This document shows positions 35,375 to 47,581 of a stretch of 64,000 nucleotides of DNA, piece by piece. Within the stretch, counting starts at the first letter, position 1. Each line of letters begins with the position of its first letter. The translations under genes were made by a program, and so were the position numbers. Location: positions 434,001 through 498,000 of the forward strand of contig JANUWF010002051.1 in NCBI GenBank assembly GCA_026120185.1, in the 5' to 3' direction. The DNA comes from Voacanga thouarsii. Lineage: Eukaryota > Streptophyta > Magnoliopsida > Gentianales > Apocynaceae. Under the pieces are notes generated by a model, which searched no databases, was not told where the DNA came from, and worked only from the letters and a program-made list of their open reading frames with translations.

Positions 35375-38300
35375 ATGGCCGGTTCGTCGAGTCATCGCAT
35401 CTGCTGCGTATAAGCCTTTGGTTGACTTGAATGGTTTGCTGGACAAGTTTGGTCCGAGGCGAGAATTTCAAGCGTTGGCAACAACGCATGAAAATTTGGT
35501 TGACCATGAGGGGCTTATTATCGACGGTGCGGGTAGACGAGCCTATACCAAGCTGAAAGGCATTCTAGAGTAGGTCGAGATTGCTTGCGTGGGATGAACG
35601 GAATAATGTAGGCAGAGGGGCAATACTGCAGCATTGACAAATGCTCTCTTTGATGTCTATTGTTCTGAGTCATACACATCAAAGATGCCATGGGATGAAT
35701 TGGATAGGAAATATAATACCGAGGATCAAGGTCTGGAAAGGTATTATGTCTCCAAATTCCTAAAGTTTCGGATGGTTGAGGGTAAGTCCGTGATCGAGCA
35801 GGACTCAAGAGTTGCAATTGATTATTCATTCTCTTCATGAATCGGATATGGAACTTCCTGAGAAGTTTCAAGTGATGTCAGTGATAGAGAAATTTCCTAA
35901 GTCTTGGGAGGACTTTGGTATGTCCCTCAAACACAAGACGGAGAAGATTTCTCTAAACGATCTGATGAAATCAATATCCATTGAGGGGCAACATAGAAAG
36001 AATAGTCATACTGTACCTATGGAGTCTAATGTTCATATTGTGACTACTGGGAAGAAGAGCAATAATCAGAGGAATGTGGGGGTTAACTCAAACTCTAAAA
36101 ACATAAACAAGACAAAAGGCAAGGCCAAGAAGAAACCGGAAGCAAACAAACCTTGCTGGAATTGTGGTCAGGTTGGACATTGGGTTAATGACTGTCCGTC
36201 TAAAAAGCCCAAAGTCAAACAAGGATCAAATTCTGAAGCACAAGTCAATGTGGTGGTAGAGGATACTAGTCAAGCGGAGGCTGATTTGAGTACTCACCTT
36301 ACTGAGGTTTGTACCATTGAGGCTGAGACTGGCATCACTACTTCCAATGATGATGAAAGGTATGTTTCTGTTAACCCAGAAGTCTTTACTATTTATGAGC
36401 CACTTGAATGGCTGGTTGATACTGGAGCAAATGTGCACGTTTGGGCTGATAAATTGCTTTTTGTATCTTACCAGCCTATTAAAGGAAAAACTGTGAAGAT
36501 GGGGAACTCAACTGCAGCCAATGTGTTGGGGATTGGACGCGTGGACTTGAAGTTTCCTTCAGGGCGTATTCTTTCTCTTCATAAGGTGCAACATGTTCCA
36601 ACAGTTCGTAGGAATATTCTTAGTGGTTCATGTTTAGTTAGAGAGGGTTATGAACTTACTTTCAAATGTAACAAAGTAGTAATTATGCACTACAATTCTT
36701 TTGTTGACAAAGGTTATTTGTCAGATGGTTTATTTAAATTAAGAGTTGAACCTTTTACTTCTGATTTGAATAAAGCTTCTTCTATTGAGAATTCTGTTTA
36801 TCCTATGGTGCACATTATTGAATCCACTGATGTTTGGCATAGTAGACTTGGACATTTAAATTTAGATTCTGTTAAAAGAATGATGAATTTAGATTTGATC
36901 CCTAAACATTCAATTGATAAGAAAAATAAATGTCAAGTGTGTGTGGAAGCTAAAACAACTAGGAAACCCTATCATTCAATTGAAAGTGATTCAGAAATAC
37001 TTGATTTAGTTCACACAGACATTTGTGAATTCAATGGCTTATTGACTAGGGATCATAAGAAATATTTCATTACTTTTATTGACGATTGCAGTAAATATTG
37101 CTATGTTTATTTACTTAAACATAAAGATGAAGCACTTGAAAAGTTTCTCATATTTAAAAATGAAGCTGAAACTCAAACTGGCAAGAAACTTAAAAGGTTA
37201 AGACCTGATAGAGGTGGAGAGTATGGGTCTAATCCATTTGTTGAATATTGCCAAAGCAATGGCATAATTCATGAGGAGACACCCCCTTATTCTCCCGAGT
37301 CTAATGGGATTGCTTGAACGGAAAAATAGAACATTTAAAGATATGATCAACGGTTTACTTTTAAATTCGGATTGCCTAAGTATATGTGGGGTGAGGCTTT
37401 GAATACGGCTTGCCATATTCTGAACAGAGTCCCTCATAAACATAAAGAGGTAACTCTATTTGAAATTTGGAAAGGTAGGAAACCTAACTTAAAATACTTC
37501 CGTGTGTGGGGTTGTCTTGCAAAAGTTCTAATCCCTGAACATAAAAGGAAGAAGTTAGGACCAAAGACTGTTAATTCCATCTTTATTGGTTATGTGGAAA
37601 CAAGCTATGCCATGAGGTTTTTGGTAATTAAGTCAGAAATACCTGGTATAGATTGTAATACTATCATTCAATACCGTGATGCTACATTCTTTGAGAATGT
37701 GTTTCCCATGAAAACTGGTTTGCCTCAAGATGATTCTACTTTAGATTCAGCCTTAACGTCTGATTCCATTCCTGATCATGTGGAAAGGATGAAAGATGTG
37801 GGGGCAAGTCCAAATAGTCTCAATACTCAAATTGAGGAATTGGAAGAACTTAGAAGGAGTAAGAGAGCTAAGGTTGTCAAGGACTTTGGAAGTGACTTTG
37901 TCACTTACAATGTTGAGGACGAACTTTTGACTTTTCAAGCAGCTATGGCTTCCTCAGAAGCAGGGCATTGGAAAGGAGCTGTCAAGAGTGAGATGGATTC
38001 CATTGTCTCCAATGGGACATGGGAATTGGTAGATCTCCCTCCTGGGTGCAGTACAATTGGATGTAAATGGATATTTAAGAAGAAACGTAAACCAGATGGG
38101 ACCATAGATAAGTATAAAGCCAGATTAGTTGCCAAAGGGTTTAGACAGAAAGAGGGAATAGACTATTTTGATACATACTCTCCTGTTGCTCGTTTGACTA
38201 CAATCCGAGTGCTAATTGCATTGGCTTCCATATATTGTCTCACCATCCACCAAATGGATGTGAAGACAGCTTTTCTTCATGGTGATTTTGAAGAAGAGAT

Positions 38301-39471
38301 ATATATGGATCAACCTGAGGGATTTGTGGCCAAAGGAAATGAACGGAAAGTTTGTAAACTTATTAAATCCCTATATGGTCTAAAACAAGCACCCAAACAA
38401 TGGCATGAAAAAATTGATAAAACAATTTAATCATTTGGCTTCAACATAAATGAGAATGACAAGTGTGTTTACTGTAAGGTTAAAGGTAATACTTGTATTG
38501 TTCTATGCCTGTATGTGGATGACATTTTGCTATTTGGCTCCAATATTGAGATAATTAATGAGACTAAATCATTTTTGAAAAGTAAGTTTGAAATGAAGGA
38601 TATAGGAGTAGCAAATGTGATTCTTGGCCTAAAGTTGATTCGCTCAACTGAGGGGATAACCATTTCTCAAACTCACTATGTTGAGAGTGTTCTTGAGAAA
38701 TATGGGTATCAAAATTGTAGAATTGCTAAAACTCCAAGTGACCCTTCTGTAGCTTTGTTCAAAAATGAAAGTGGAGTTCCTGTGTCTCAATTAAGATATT
38801 CTCAAATTATTGGTAGCTTGCAATATCTTGCGAATGGCTCAAGACCAGATATTTCATTTTCTCGTATCTAAGTCGGCAAGATATACAAGTTGTCCAAATC
38901 GGACTCATTGGGAGGTCTTGGATAGAGTACTAAGGTACTTGAAGGGAACAAGTATCCCTTGGGCTGCATTATGGGAAATTCCTGCTTGTACTTGAAGGGT
39001 ATAGTGATGCAAGCTGGATAGCCAAGAACTCGGTAGCAATGGATGCACTCGGATATGTGTTTACATTAGGTGGTGGTGCGATCGCTCGGAAGTCTTGTAA
39101 ACAGACTATGATAACTCGGTCAACTTTTGAGGCTGAGTTATATGCCTTGGATACTATCTGAACGCAAGTTGAATGGTCTGTATGGACTATTGTCCTCTTT
39201 GCCAATGATCAGCAAGTCCGATTCTTGCTATATCCGTGCATTGTGACAGTCAAACCACAATTACAAAGATAAAGAGTACCAAGTATAATCAAAAGACTAA
39301 GAGACACATCCAAGTTAGACTTAAGTCTATAAGGGAGTTAGTGCCTGAAAGGGTGGAGTCTGTTGACTTTGTTGGATCCAAATATAACATTACAGACCCC
39401 TAACTAAGGGACTTGAAACATCATTGTTCCTTAAATCCAGGTTGGGAATGGGATCGATAACCCGGAAATGA
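35375..39471 (+). pseudogene. Copia-B1 gag-pol polyprotein, broken
   Basis: ATG at 35375; the stop equivalent to B2 is TGA at 39469-39471. The first 260 bases are frameshifted. Gag continues 35634-35840 and then in the long frame 35812-37317, with zinc knuckle CWNCGQVGHWVNDC. Protease follows as WLVDTGANVHVW. GAG-pre-integrase has WHSRLGHLNLDSVKRM, and integrase has DICEF, FIDDCSKYCYVY and LRPDRGGEY. A frameshift near 37310 follows ESNGIA. Frame 37372-38430 covers the end of integrase and RT (CKWIFKKKRKPDG, YQMD equivalent HQMDVKTAFLHGDFEEEIYM), with a stop at 38428. YVDDILLFGSN is at about 38511. Frameshifts near 38870 and 38960 precede RNase H. Non-functional. Confidence 0.85.
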
Positions 39472-40005
39472 TTCACCTACGATGGCAACCCAATCGACCA
39501 AGTGGAGATCCCGCAAGGCGGTTCAATGTGGTATAAACAAGCTGTTTGAGTGAATCTGGCACCAATTCTGATACTTTTGTATCTAGGTCATTTCCCTAAA
39601 AGCCTGTGGTGCGTTTACTGCAATAAGTAAGAGTTTTGACTCTGAATGGGATCCAGTCTTTTAGACAGGATACTAGCAGTCCATCCTTGGAGATCGCCAA
39701 CTATATGAGTGTTGTTGTGTGGCCGCAACTAAAGGGAATTGGGTTTTCTCTGAATACACTCATGAGACAGGATCAGGACACATGGCCATAACGTGTCAAC
39801 CCTAAAGATTATCTCCATAGCTGATAGTCTGTTGTTACCAATGGACGCCGTCACATTCAAGGTTCAAATTCAAGGCTTAAGTCCATCTGTTCCTGTGGGG
39901 GCATAAGTTGAATAACTTAGGTAGTGGTTCAAACCGGAAGGTACCATTATCGAAAGCAGATTATGTGAATCCTGAATAGTCTTTAACTATGGATTTGTGG
40001 GGGAT

Positions 40006-40861
40006 TGTTGAAAATGGCAACTTTGAGAGTTAATAATTTTTAACTCATGATTAGTTAGCCTAAAACAATTAATGGGAATTGTTCTTGACATGTTAGAGAT
40101 TGTTTTGATTGTGGTAGAAGCCATTTTTATGGTGGGAATCCATAATTAAATGTTGTTAAAGTTGGGCTTGGGCCATGTTTTCACGATCTTCTATTTTTAT
40201 TTGGCCCAATTAATTAACTCTAACTTGAAAAGGAATAGGATACATAAAATCTGGTAAAGGAATTAGGACTTCCTAATCCGAATTGGGTTTTAATTTTCCT
40301 AAGGCGACATTAAAAGGGGGAACAGAGCCGCCATTAGGGGAACCCCTTTTCGTGCTTTTTTGCTTCTTGCAAGAAAATTTGCCGCTTCGGTTCTCTCTCC
40401 GCAATCCATAATTTTTGCCTTATTGGGACCGGCGAACTGAGGGGATTTTCGAGGTGATCACAGTTGGTGTGCGTCAACAGTGATCTGAGACCGTCTTATC
40501 CTGCAAGAAGAGTCGCTGTACCCATCGCACCAGAGTGGGGCGAATAGCTTCTTGAAGGCAAACCAGTATTAGATTGGTGATTCGGTCAGCAGTACAGTAC
40601 GTTGCGGCGCAATTTGTCCAGAGGAGTGCCAGCGCTAGGTACGTTCTGGTAGAACCGCGAGCAAGTCAATCAGGTATACTATTGATTTGTTTATTAAGTG
40701 TGAATTCTGTCTAGTTACATTACGTTTGGACTGTGTGGCCTTGCCGGCATTAGTGATATTTGATAATTGCAATTGTTAGAGCCCTGGTCGGGTATAGGCG
40801 GTGCTTGTTCAATTCAGTTGAGTTGCCTGTCTGTGCTCGTAGGTACCCTGGTTAACTAACA
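40006..40861 (+). repeat. Copia-B1 3' LTR
   Basis: 856 bp, TGTTGAAAATGG...GTTAACTAACA, paired with 34475-35331. Ends in ACA immediately before the TSD cttcc. Confidence 0.9.
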
Positions 40862-41863
40862 CTTCCCTGGTGTACAATTTAAAGAAACATGTCACTAGAA
40901 TGAGACAAACAGAGGGATCCATCGAATCATATTATAATGCTCTTCAAGGCCTATGGAGGGAGATTAATTTTCGCCGCCCAAATCGTGCGCGAGTGATATA
41001 CAGAGATACAATGCAATCCTACAGGAAGATAGAGTCTATACCTTCTTAATGGACTGGATGATGCTGGATAAGATTCGAAATGATGTGCTTCAGATACGAC
41101 CATTCCCTACAGTTGAGCAGGCATATGCTCATGTTAAAAGGGAGGATATCAGACAAGCAGTAATGTTGACAAGCACTAAGACTCCCACAGGGGTTGTGAT
41201 GGTGTCAAAAGGGAACAAAGGAGGACATCAACGACAACCTTTACTCCAGATGGCAAAAACAGGAGCCTAGTCTACAAATGGTAGAAAGCCAAATGCAGGT
41301 TCCAAACTAAAAGACAAATAGCAGGAGGGGGTTGTACTCATTGTGGCAATATGAAACATACCCGTGAAACTTGCTTTAAGTTACACAGGTATCCTGAGTG
41401 GTGGAATGAGCTCAAACTACATAAACAACGACAGGCCACTAGTTGCACAGGACGGGCTGCTCTAATAAATGCAGAACCTCAATTATCTCTCATGTCTGAA
41501 CTTGAGGCCCCAAGTGAGCAAACAATTGCTGCAGACCAAGATAATATACCACGAAAAAGCAATAGCTATGCTCTGTTGACCTCTAACCAAGGTAAGTGTA
41601 GTGAATCGATAGTGGACTCCGGTGCAACCGACTACGTAACTTTTTCCTCAGAAGATTTTGTTAAAATTACAGAGCCTCAGCGCACTAATGTAGAGAATGC
41701 TAATGAAGTTACTTACCCAGTTACTGGAGCTGGAACTGTAGCCTTATCTCCTTCTCTCTCTTTATCCCAAACTTTACTTGTCCCATCTCTTTCCGATAAA
41801 TTGATGTCCGTTGGTCAGGTAACTGAAGTGCTCAATTGTGTTGCACTAATGTATCCTACTTTT
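40862..41863 (+). pseudogene. Copia-A gag C-terminus and protease
   Basis: Resumes the gag after Copia-B1: YNLKKHVTRMRQTEGSIESY, LQGLWREINFRRPN, then after a frame change LLNGLDD, DVLQIRPFPTVEQAYAHVK. A zinc knuckle at about 41335-41380 reads CTHCGNMKHTRETC, an intact CX2CX4HX4C. The 172-codon frame from 41351 includes the protease motif SIVDSGATDYVTF at about 41610-41645 with the catalytic Asp kept. It stops at 41863 where Copia-B2 is inserted and continues in integrase at 48598. The segment also forms the 1-kb spacer between the two Copia-B copies. Confidence 0.8.
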
Positions 41864-42500
41864 TGTTAGAAAAATAGGGTACCTACGAGCACAGACAGGC
41901 AACCCAACTGAACAGAACAAGCACTGCCTATACCCGACCCAGGGCTTTAACAATTGCAATTATCAAATATCAACAATGCCGGCAAGGCCACACAGTCCAA
42001 ACGCAATGTAACTAGACAGAATTCACACCTAATAAACAAATCAGTAGTATACCTGATTGACTTGCTCGTGGTTCTACCAGAACGTACCTAATGCTGGCCC
42101 TCCTCTGGACAAGCTGCGCTGCAACGTACTGTACTGCTGACCAAATCACCAGTCTAATACTGGTTTGCCTTCAAGAAGATATTCGCCCCACTCCTATACG
42201 ATGGGTATAGCGACTCTTCTTGCAGGATAAGACGGTTTCAGATCACTGTTGACGCACACCAACTGTGACCACCTCGAAAATCCCCTCAGTTCACCGGTCC
42301 CGATAAGTCAAAAATTATGGATCGCGGAAGAGAACCGAAGAAGCGAATTTTCTCGCAGAAAGCAAAAAAAAAAACACGAAAAAGGGGTTAACCCTAATGG
42401 CGGCTCTGTTCCCCATTTTAATCTCGCCTTAGGAAAATTAAAACCCAATTCGGATTAGGAAGCCCTAATTCCCTTACCAAATTTTATGTTTCCTATTCCT

Positions 42501-42570
42501 TTTCAAGTTAGAGTTAATTGGGCCAAATAAAAATATTTCAAGTTAGAGTTACTTGGGCCAAATAAAAATA
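42501..42570. repeat. 35-bp tandem duplication in one LTR
   Basis: Two copies of TTTCAAGTTAGAGTTAATTG... with a single difference. The other B2 LTR (around 48214) and both B1 LTRs have one copy, so it arose after, or during the last round of, retrotransposition. Confidence 0.9.
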
Positions 42571-42674
42571 GAGGATCGTGAAAACATGGGCCAAGCCCAA
42601 GCCAGGCCGGGCGGGCGGCGCGCGCGTGTGGCATCCTCCATACCTTGGGCTTGTCTATTAAGTCTATAGAAAAG

Positions 42675-42692
42675 CCTTTTAGTATATAAAGG
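42675..42692 (-). promoter_or_regulatory. Probable TATA box of Copia-B2 LTR
   Basis: Minus-strand CCTTTATATACTAAAAGG, downstream of a CCCACATGGGAAAAATAGAGG block common in plant LTR promoters. It is duplicated in the 5' LTR near 48355-48372 and absent from both Copia-B1 LTRs. Confidence 0.5.
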
Positions 42693-43454
42693 CTTCCACA
42701 CTCCTCTATTTTTCCCATGTGGGACTCATGTCTAACATGAGTTCCCAAATGGTTAAACACCTAACTTTAACAACATTTAATTATGGATTCCCACCATGAA
42801 AATGGCTTCTACCACAATCAAAACAATCTCTAACATGTCAAGAACAATTCTCATTAATTGTTTTAGGCTAACTAATCATGAGTTAAAAATTATTAACTCC
42901 CAAAGTTGCCATTTTCAACAATCCCCCACAAATCTATAGTTAAAGACTATTCAGGATTCACATAATCTGCTTTCGATAATGGTACCTTCCGGTTTGAACC
43001 ACTACCTAAGTTATCCAACTTATGCCTCCACAGGAACATATGGACTTAAGCCTTGAATCTGAACCTTGAATGTGACGGCGTCCATTGGTAACAACAGGCT
43101 ATCGGCTATGGAGATAATCTTTAGGGTTGACACGTTATGGCCATGTGTCCTGATCCTGTCTCATGAGTGTATTCAGAGAAAATCCAATTCCTTTTAGTTG
43201 CGGCCACACAACAACACTCATATAGTTGGCGATCTCCAAGGATGTACTGCTAGCATCCTGTCTAAAAGATTTGATCCCATTCAGAGTCAAAACTCTTACT
43301 TATTGCAGTAAACGCACCACAGGCTTTTAAGGAAAGGACCTAGATACAAAAGTATCAGAATTGGGGCCAGATTCACTCAAACAGCTTGTTTATACCACAT
43401 TGAACTGCCTTGTGGGATCTCCACTTGGTCAGTTGGGTTGCCACTGTAGGTGAA

Positions 43455-46400
43455 TCATTTTTGGGTTATCAGTCCCATTCCCAACCTGGATTTAAGGAAC
43501 AATGATGTTTCAAGTCCCTTAGTTAGGGGGTCTGCAATGTTATCTTTGGATCCAACAAAGTCAACAGACACTACCCTTTCAGACACTAACTCCCTTATAG
43601 ACTTAAGTCTAACTTGGATGTGTCTCTTAGTCTTTTGATTATACTTGGTACTCTTTATCTTAGCAATTGTGGTTTGACTGTCACAATGCACAGATATAGC
43701 AGTAACGGACTTGCTGATCATTGGCAAAGAGGACAATAGTCCATACTGCCATTCAGCTTCCATTCCAGTAGTATCCAAGGCACATAACTCAGCCTCAAAA
43801 GTTGACCGAGTTATTAAAGTCTGTTTACAAGACTTCCAGGCGACTGCTCTGCCACCTAATGTAAACACATATCTAATGCAACCATTGCTACCAGAGTTCT
43901 TGGCTATCCAGCTTGCATCACTATACCCTTCAAGTACAGCAAGGAATTTCCCATAATGCAGCCCAAGGGACACTGTTCCCTTTAAGTACCTTAGTACTCT
44001 ATCCAAGGCCTCCCAATGAGTCCGATTTGGACAGCTTGTATATCTTGCCAGCTTAGATACAGAAAATGAAATATCCGGTCTTGAGCCATTTGCAAGATAT
44101 TGCAAGCTACTAATAATTTGAGAATATCTTAATTGAGACACAGGAACTCCACTTTCATTTTTGAACAAAGCTACAGAAGGGTCACTTGGAGTTTTTGCAA
44201 TTCTACAATTTTGATACCCATATTTCTCAAGAACACTCTCAACATAGTGAGTTTGAGAAATGGTTATCCCCTCAATTGAGCGAATCAACTTTAGGCCAAG
44301 AATCACATTTGCTACTCTCATATCCTTCATTTCAAACTTACTTTTCAAAAATGATTTAGTCTCATTAATTATCTCAATATTGGAGCCAAATAGTAAAATG
44401 TCATCCACATACAGGCATAGAACAATACAAGCATTACCTTTAACCTTACAATAAACACACTTGTCATTCTCATTTATGTTGAAGCCAAATGATAAAATTG
44501 TTTTATCAAATTTTTCATGCCATTGTTTGGGTGCTTGTTTTAAACCATATAGGGATTTAACAAGTTTATAAACTTTCCGTTCATTTCCTTTGGCTACAAA
44601 TCCCTCAGGTTGATCCATATATATCTCTTCTTCAAAATCACCATGAAGAAAAGCTGTCTTCACATCCATTTGGTGGATGGTGAGACCATATATGGAAGCC
44701 AATGCAATTAACACTCGGATTGTAGTCAAACGAGCAACAGGAGAGTATGTATCAAAATAGTCTATTCCCTCTTTCTGTCTAAACCCTTTGGCAACTAATC
44801 TGGCTTTATACTTATCTATAGTCCCATCTGGTTTAAGTTTCTTCTTAAATATCCATTTACATCTAATTGTACTGCACCCAGGAAGGAGATCTACCAATTC
44901 CCATGTCCCATTGGAGACAATGGAATCCATCTCACTCTTGACAACTCCTTTCCAATGCCCTTCTTCTGAGGAAGCCATAGCTGCTTGAAAAGTCAAAGGT
45001 TCGTCCTCAACATTGTAAGTGACAAAGTCACTTCCAAAGTCCTTGACAACCTTAGCTCTCTTACTCCTTCTAGGTTCTTCCAATTCCTCAATTTGAGTAT
45101 TGGGACTATTTGGACCTGCCCCCACATCTTTCATCCTTTCCACATGATCAGGAATGGAATCAGATGTTAAGGCTAAATCTAAAGTAGAAACATCTTGAGG
45201 CAAACCGGTTTTCATGGGAAACACATTCTCAAAAAATGTAGCATCACGGTATTGAATGATAGTGTTATAATCTATACCAGGTATTTCGGATTTAATTACA
45301 AAAACCTCATGGCATAACTTGTTTCCACATAACCAATAAAGATGGAATCAACAGTCTTTAGTCCTAACTTCTTCCTTTTATGTTAAGGGATTAGAACTTT
45401 TGCAAGACAACCCCACACACGGAAGTATTTTAAGTTAGGTTTCCTACCTTTCCAGATTTCAAATGGAGTTACCTCTTTATGTTTATGAGGGACTCTGTTC
45501 AGAATATAGCAAGCCGTATTCAAAGTCTCACCCCGCATATACTTAGGCAATCCAGAATTCAAAAGTAAACTGTTGGTCATATCTTTAAACGTTCTATTTT
45601 TCCGTTCAGCAATCCCATTAGACTGGAGAGAATAAGGGGTGTCTCCTCATGAATTGTGCCATTATTTTGGCAATATTCAACAAATGGATTAGACTCATAC
45701 TCTCCACCTCTATCAGATCTTAACCTTTTAAGTTTCTTGCCAGTTTGAGTTTCAGCTTCGTTTTTAAATATGAGAAACTTTTCAAGTGCTTCATCTTTAT
45801 GTTTAAGTAAATAAACATAGCAATATTTACTGCAATCGTCAATAAAAGTAATGAAGTATTTCTTATGATCCCTAGTCAACAAGCTATTGAATTCACAAAT
45901 GTCTGTGTGAACTAAATCAAGTATTTCTGAATCCCTTTCAATTGAATGATAGGGTTTCCTGGTTGTTTTAGCTTCCACACACACTTGACATTTATTTTTC
46001 TTATCAATTGAATGTTTAGGGATCAAGTCTAAATTCATCATTCTTTTAACAGAATCTAAATTTAAATGTCCAAGTCTACTATGACAAATATCAGTGGATT
46101 CAATAATGTGCACCATAGGATAAACAGAATTCTCAATAGAAGAAGCTTTATTCAAAGCAGAAGTAAAAGGTTCAACTCTTAATTTAAATAAACCATCTGA
46201 CAAATAACCTTTGCCAACAAAAGAATTGTACTGCATAATCACTACTTTATTACATTTGAAAGTAAATTCATAACCCTCTCTAACTAAACATGAACCACTA
46301 AGAATATTCCTACGAACTGCTGGAACATGTTGCACCCTATGAAGAGAAAGAATACGCCCTGAAGGAAACTTCAAGTCCACGCGTCCAATCCCCAACACAT

Positions 46401-47541
46401 TGGCTGCAATTGAGTTCCCCATCTTCACAGTTTTTCCTTTAATAGGCTGGTAAGACACAAAAAGCAATTTATCAGCACAAACGTGCACATTTGCTCCAGT
46501 GTCAACCAGCCATTCAAGTGACTCATAAATAGTAAAGACTTCTGGGTTAACAGAAACATACCTTTCATCATCATTGGAAGTAGTGATGCCAGTCTCAGCC
46601 TCAATGGTACAAACCTCAGTAAGGTGAGTACTCAAATCAGCCTCCGCTTGACTAGTATCATTTACCACCACATTGACTTGTGCTTCAGAATTTGATCCTT
46701 GTTTGACTTTGGGCTTTTTAGACGGACAATCCTTCGCCCAATGTCCAACCTGACCACAATTCCAGCAAGGTTTGTTTTCTTTCGGTTTCTTCTTGGCCTT
46801 GCCTTTTGTCTTATTTATGTTTTTAGAGTTTGAGTTAACCCCCACATTCCTCTTATTATTGCTCTTCTTCCCAGTAGTCACAACATGAACATTAGACTCC
46901 ACAGGTACAATATGACTATTCTTTCTATGTTGCTCCTCAACGGATATTGATTTCATCAGATCGTTTAGAGAAATCTTTTCCGTCTTGTGTTTGAGGGACA
47001 TACCAAAGTCCTCCCAAGACTTAGGAAATTTCTCTATCACTGACATCACTTGAAACTTCTCAGGAAGTTCCATATCCGATTCATGAAGAGAATGAATAAT
47101 CAATTGCAACTCTTGAGTCTGTTCAGTCACAGACTTACCCTCAACCATCTGAAATTTCAGGAATTTGGAGACATAATACCTTTCTAGACCTTGATCCTCG
47201 GTATTATATTTCCTATCCAGTTCATTCCATAGTATCTTTGCTGTGTATGACTCAGAACAGTAGACATCAAAGAGAGCATTTGTCAATGCTGACAGTATTG
47301 CCCCTCTGCCTACATTGTTCCGTTCATCCCACGCAGCAATCTCAGCTACTCTAGAATGCCTTTCAGTTGGTATAGGCCTGTCTACCTGCACTGCTGATAA
47401 TAAGCCCCTCATGGTCAACCAAATTTTCATGCGTTGTTGCCAACGCTTGAAATTCTGCCCTGGACCAAACTTATCCGGCAAACCATTCAAGTCAACCAAA
47501 GGCTTATACGCAGCAGATGCAGTACCTGACGAACTGGCCAT
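43455..47541 (-). pseudogene. Copia-B2 gag-pol polyprotein, nearly complete, few lesions
   Basis: ATG at 47541 (MASSSGTASAAYKPLVDLNG). Order: gag; zinc knuckle CWNCGQVGHWAKDC (near 46725-46770); protease WLVDTGANVHVC; GAG-pre-integrase HSRLGHLNLDSVKRM; integrase FIDDCSKYCYVY, then LRSDRGGEY. A one-base-type frameshift near 45640 follows HEETP. Another frame (45580-45383) carries LNTACYILNRVPHKHKEV, with a stop at 45383. A further shift leads into 45224-43455, with RT (CKWIFKKKLKPDG, HQMDVKTAFLHGDFEEEIYM, YVDDILLFGSN) and RNase H to the C-terminus (NIADPLTKGLE). About three lesions separate it from an open frame. This is the most intact retroelement gene in the window. Confidence 0.88.
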
Positions 47542-47581
47542 TACACACACACAGATAATTGCAGAATAGTTTCTTGAAGAC

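Larger units (their letters stand above)
34475..40861 (+). mobile_element. Copia-B1: full-length copia element, TSD cttcc, inside Copia-A gag
   Basis: 6387 bp, with TSD cttcc at 34470-34474 and 40862-40866. LTRs at 34475-35331 and 40006-40861 are roughly 97% alike by eye. One degraded gag-pol frame lies between them, and a polypurine tract (GATTTGTGGGGGAT-like, about 39992-40005) precedes the 3' LTR. It is the same family as Copia-B2, which lies 1002 bp away in opposite orientation. Relative to B2, both LTRs lack a roughly 190-bp block holding a TATA box. Confidence 0.92.
41864..42920 (-). repeat. Copia-B2 3' LTR
   Basis: 1057 bp. It differs from its partner by a 35-bp tandem duplication: units 42501-42535 and 42536-42570, one mismatch. 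It contains a GC-rich stretch (42599-42630, GGCCGGGCGGGCGGCGCGCG) and a perfect 7-bp-arm palindrome CTCATGTctaACATGAG (42725-42741). A TATA-like TTTATATACT lies at 42675-42692 on the minus strand. Confidence 0.9.
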
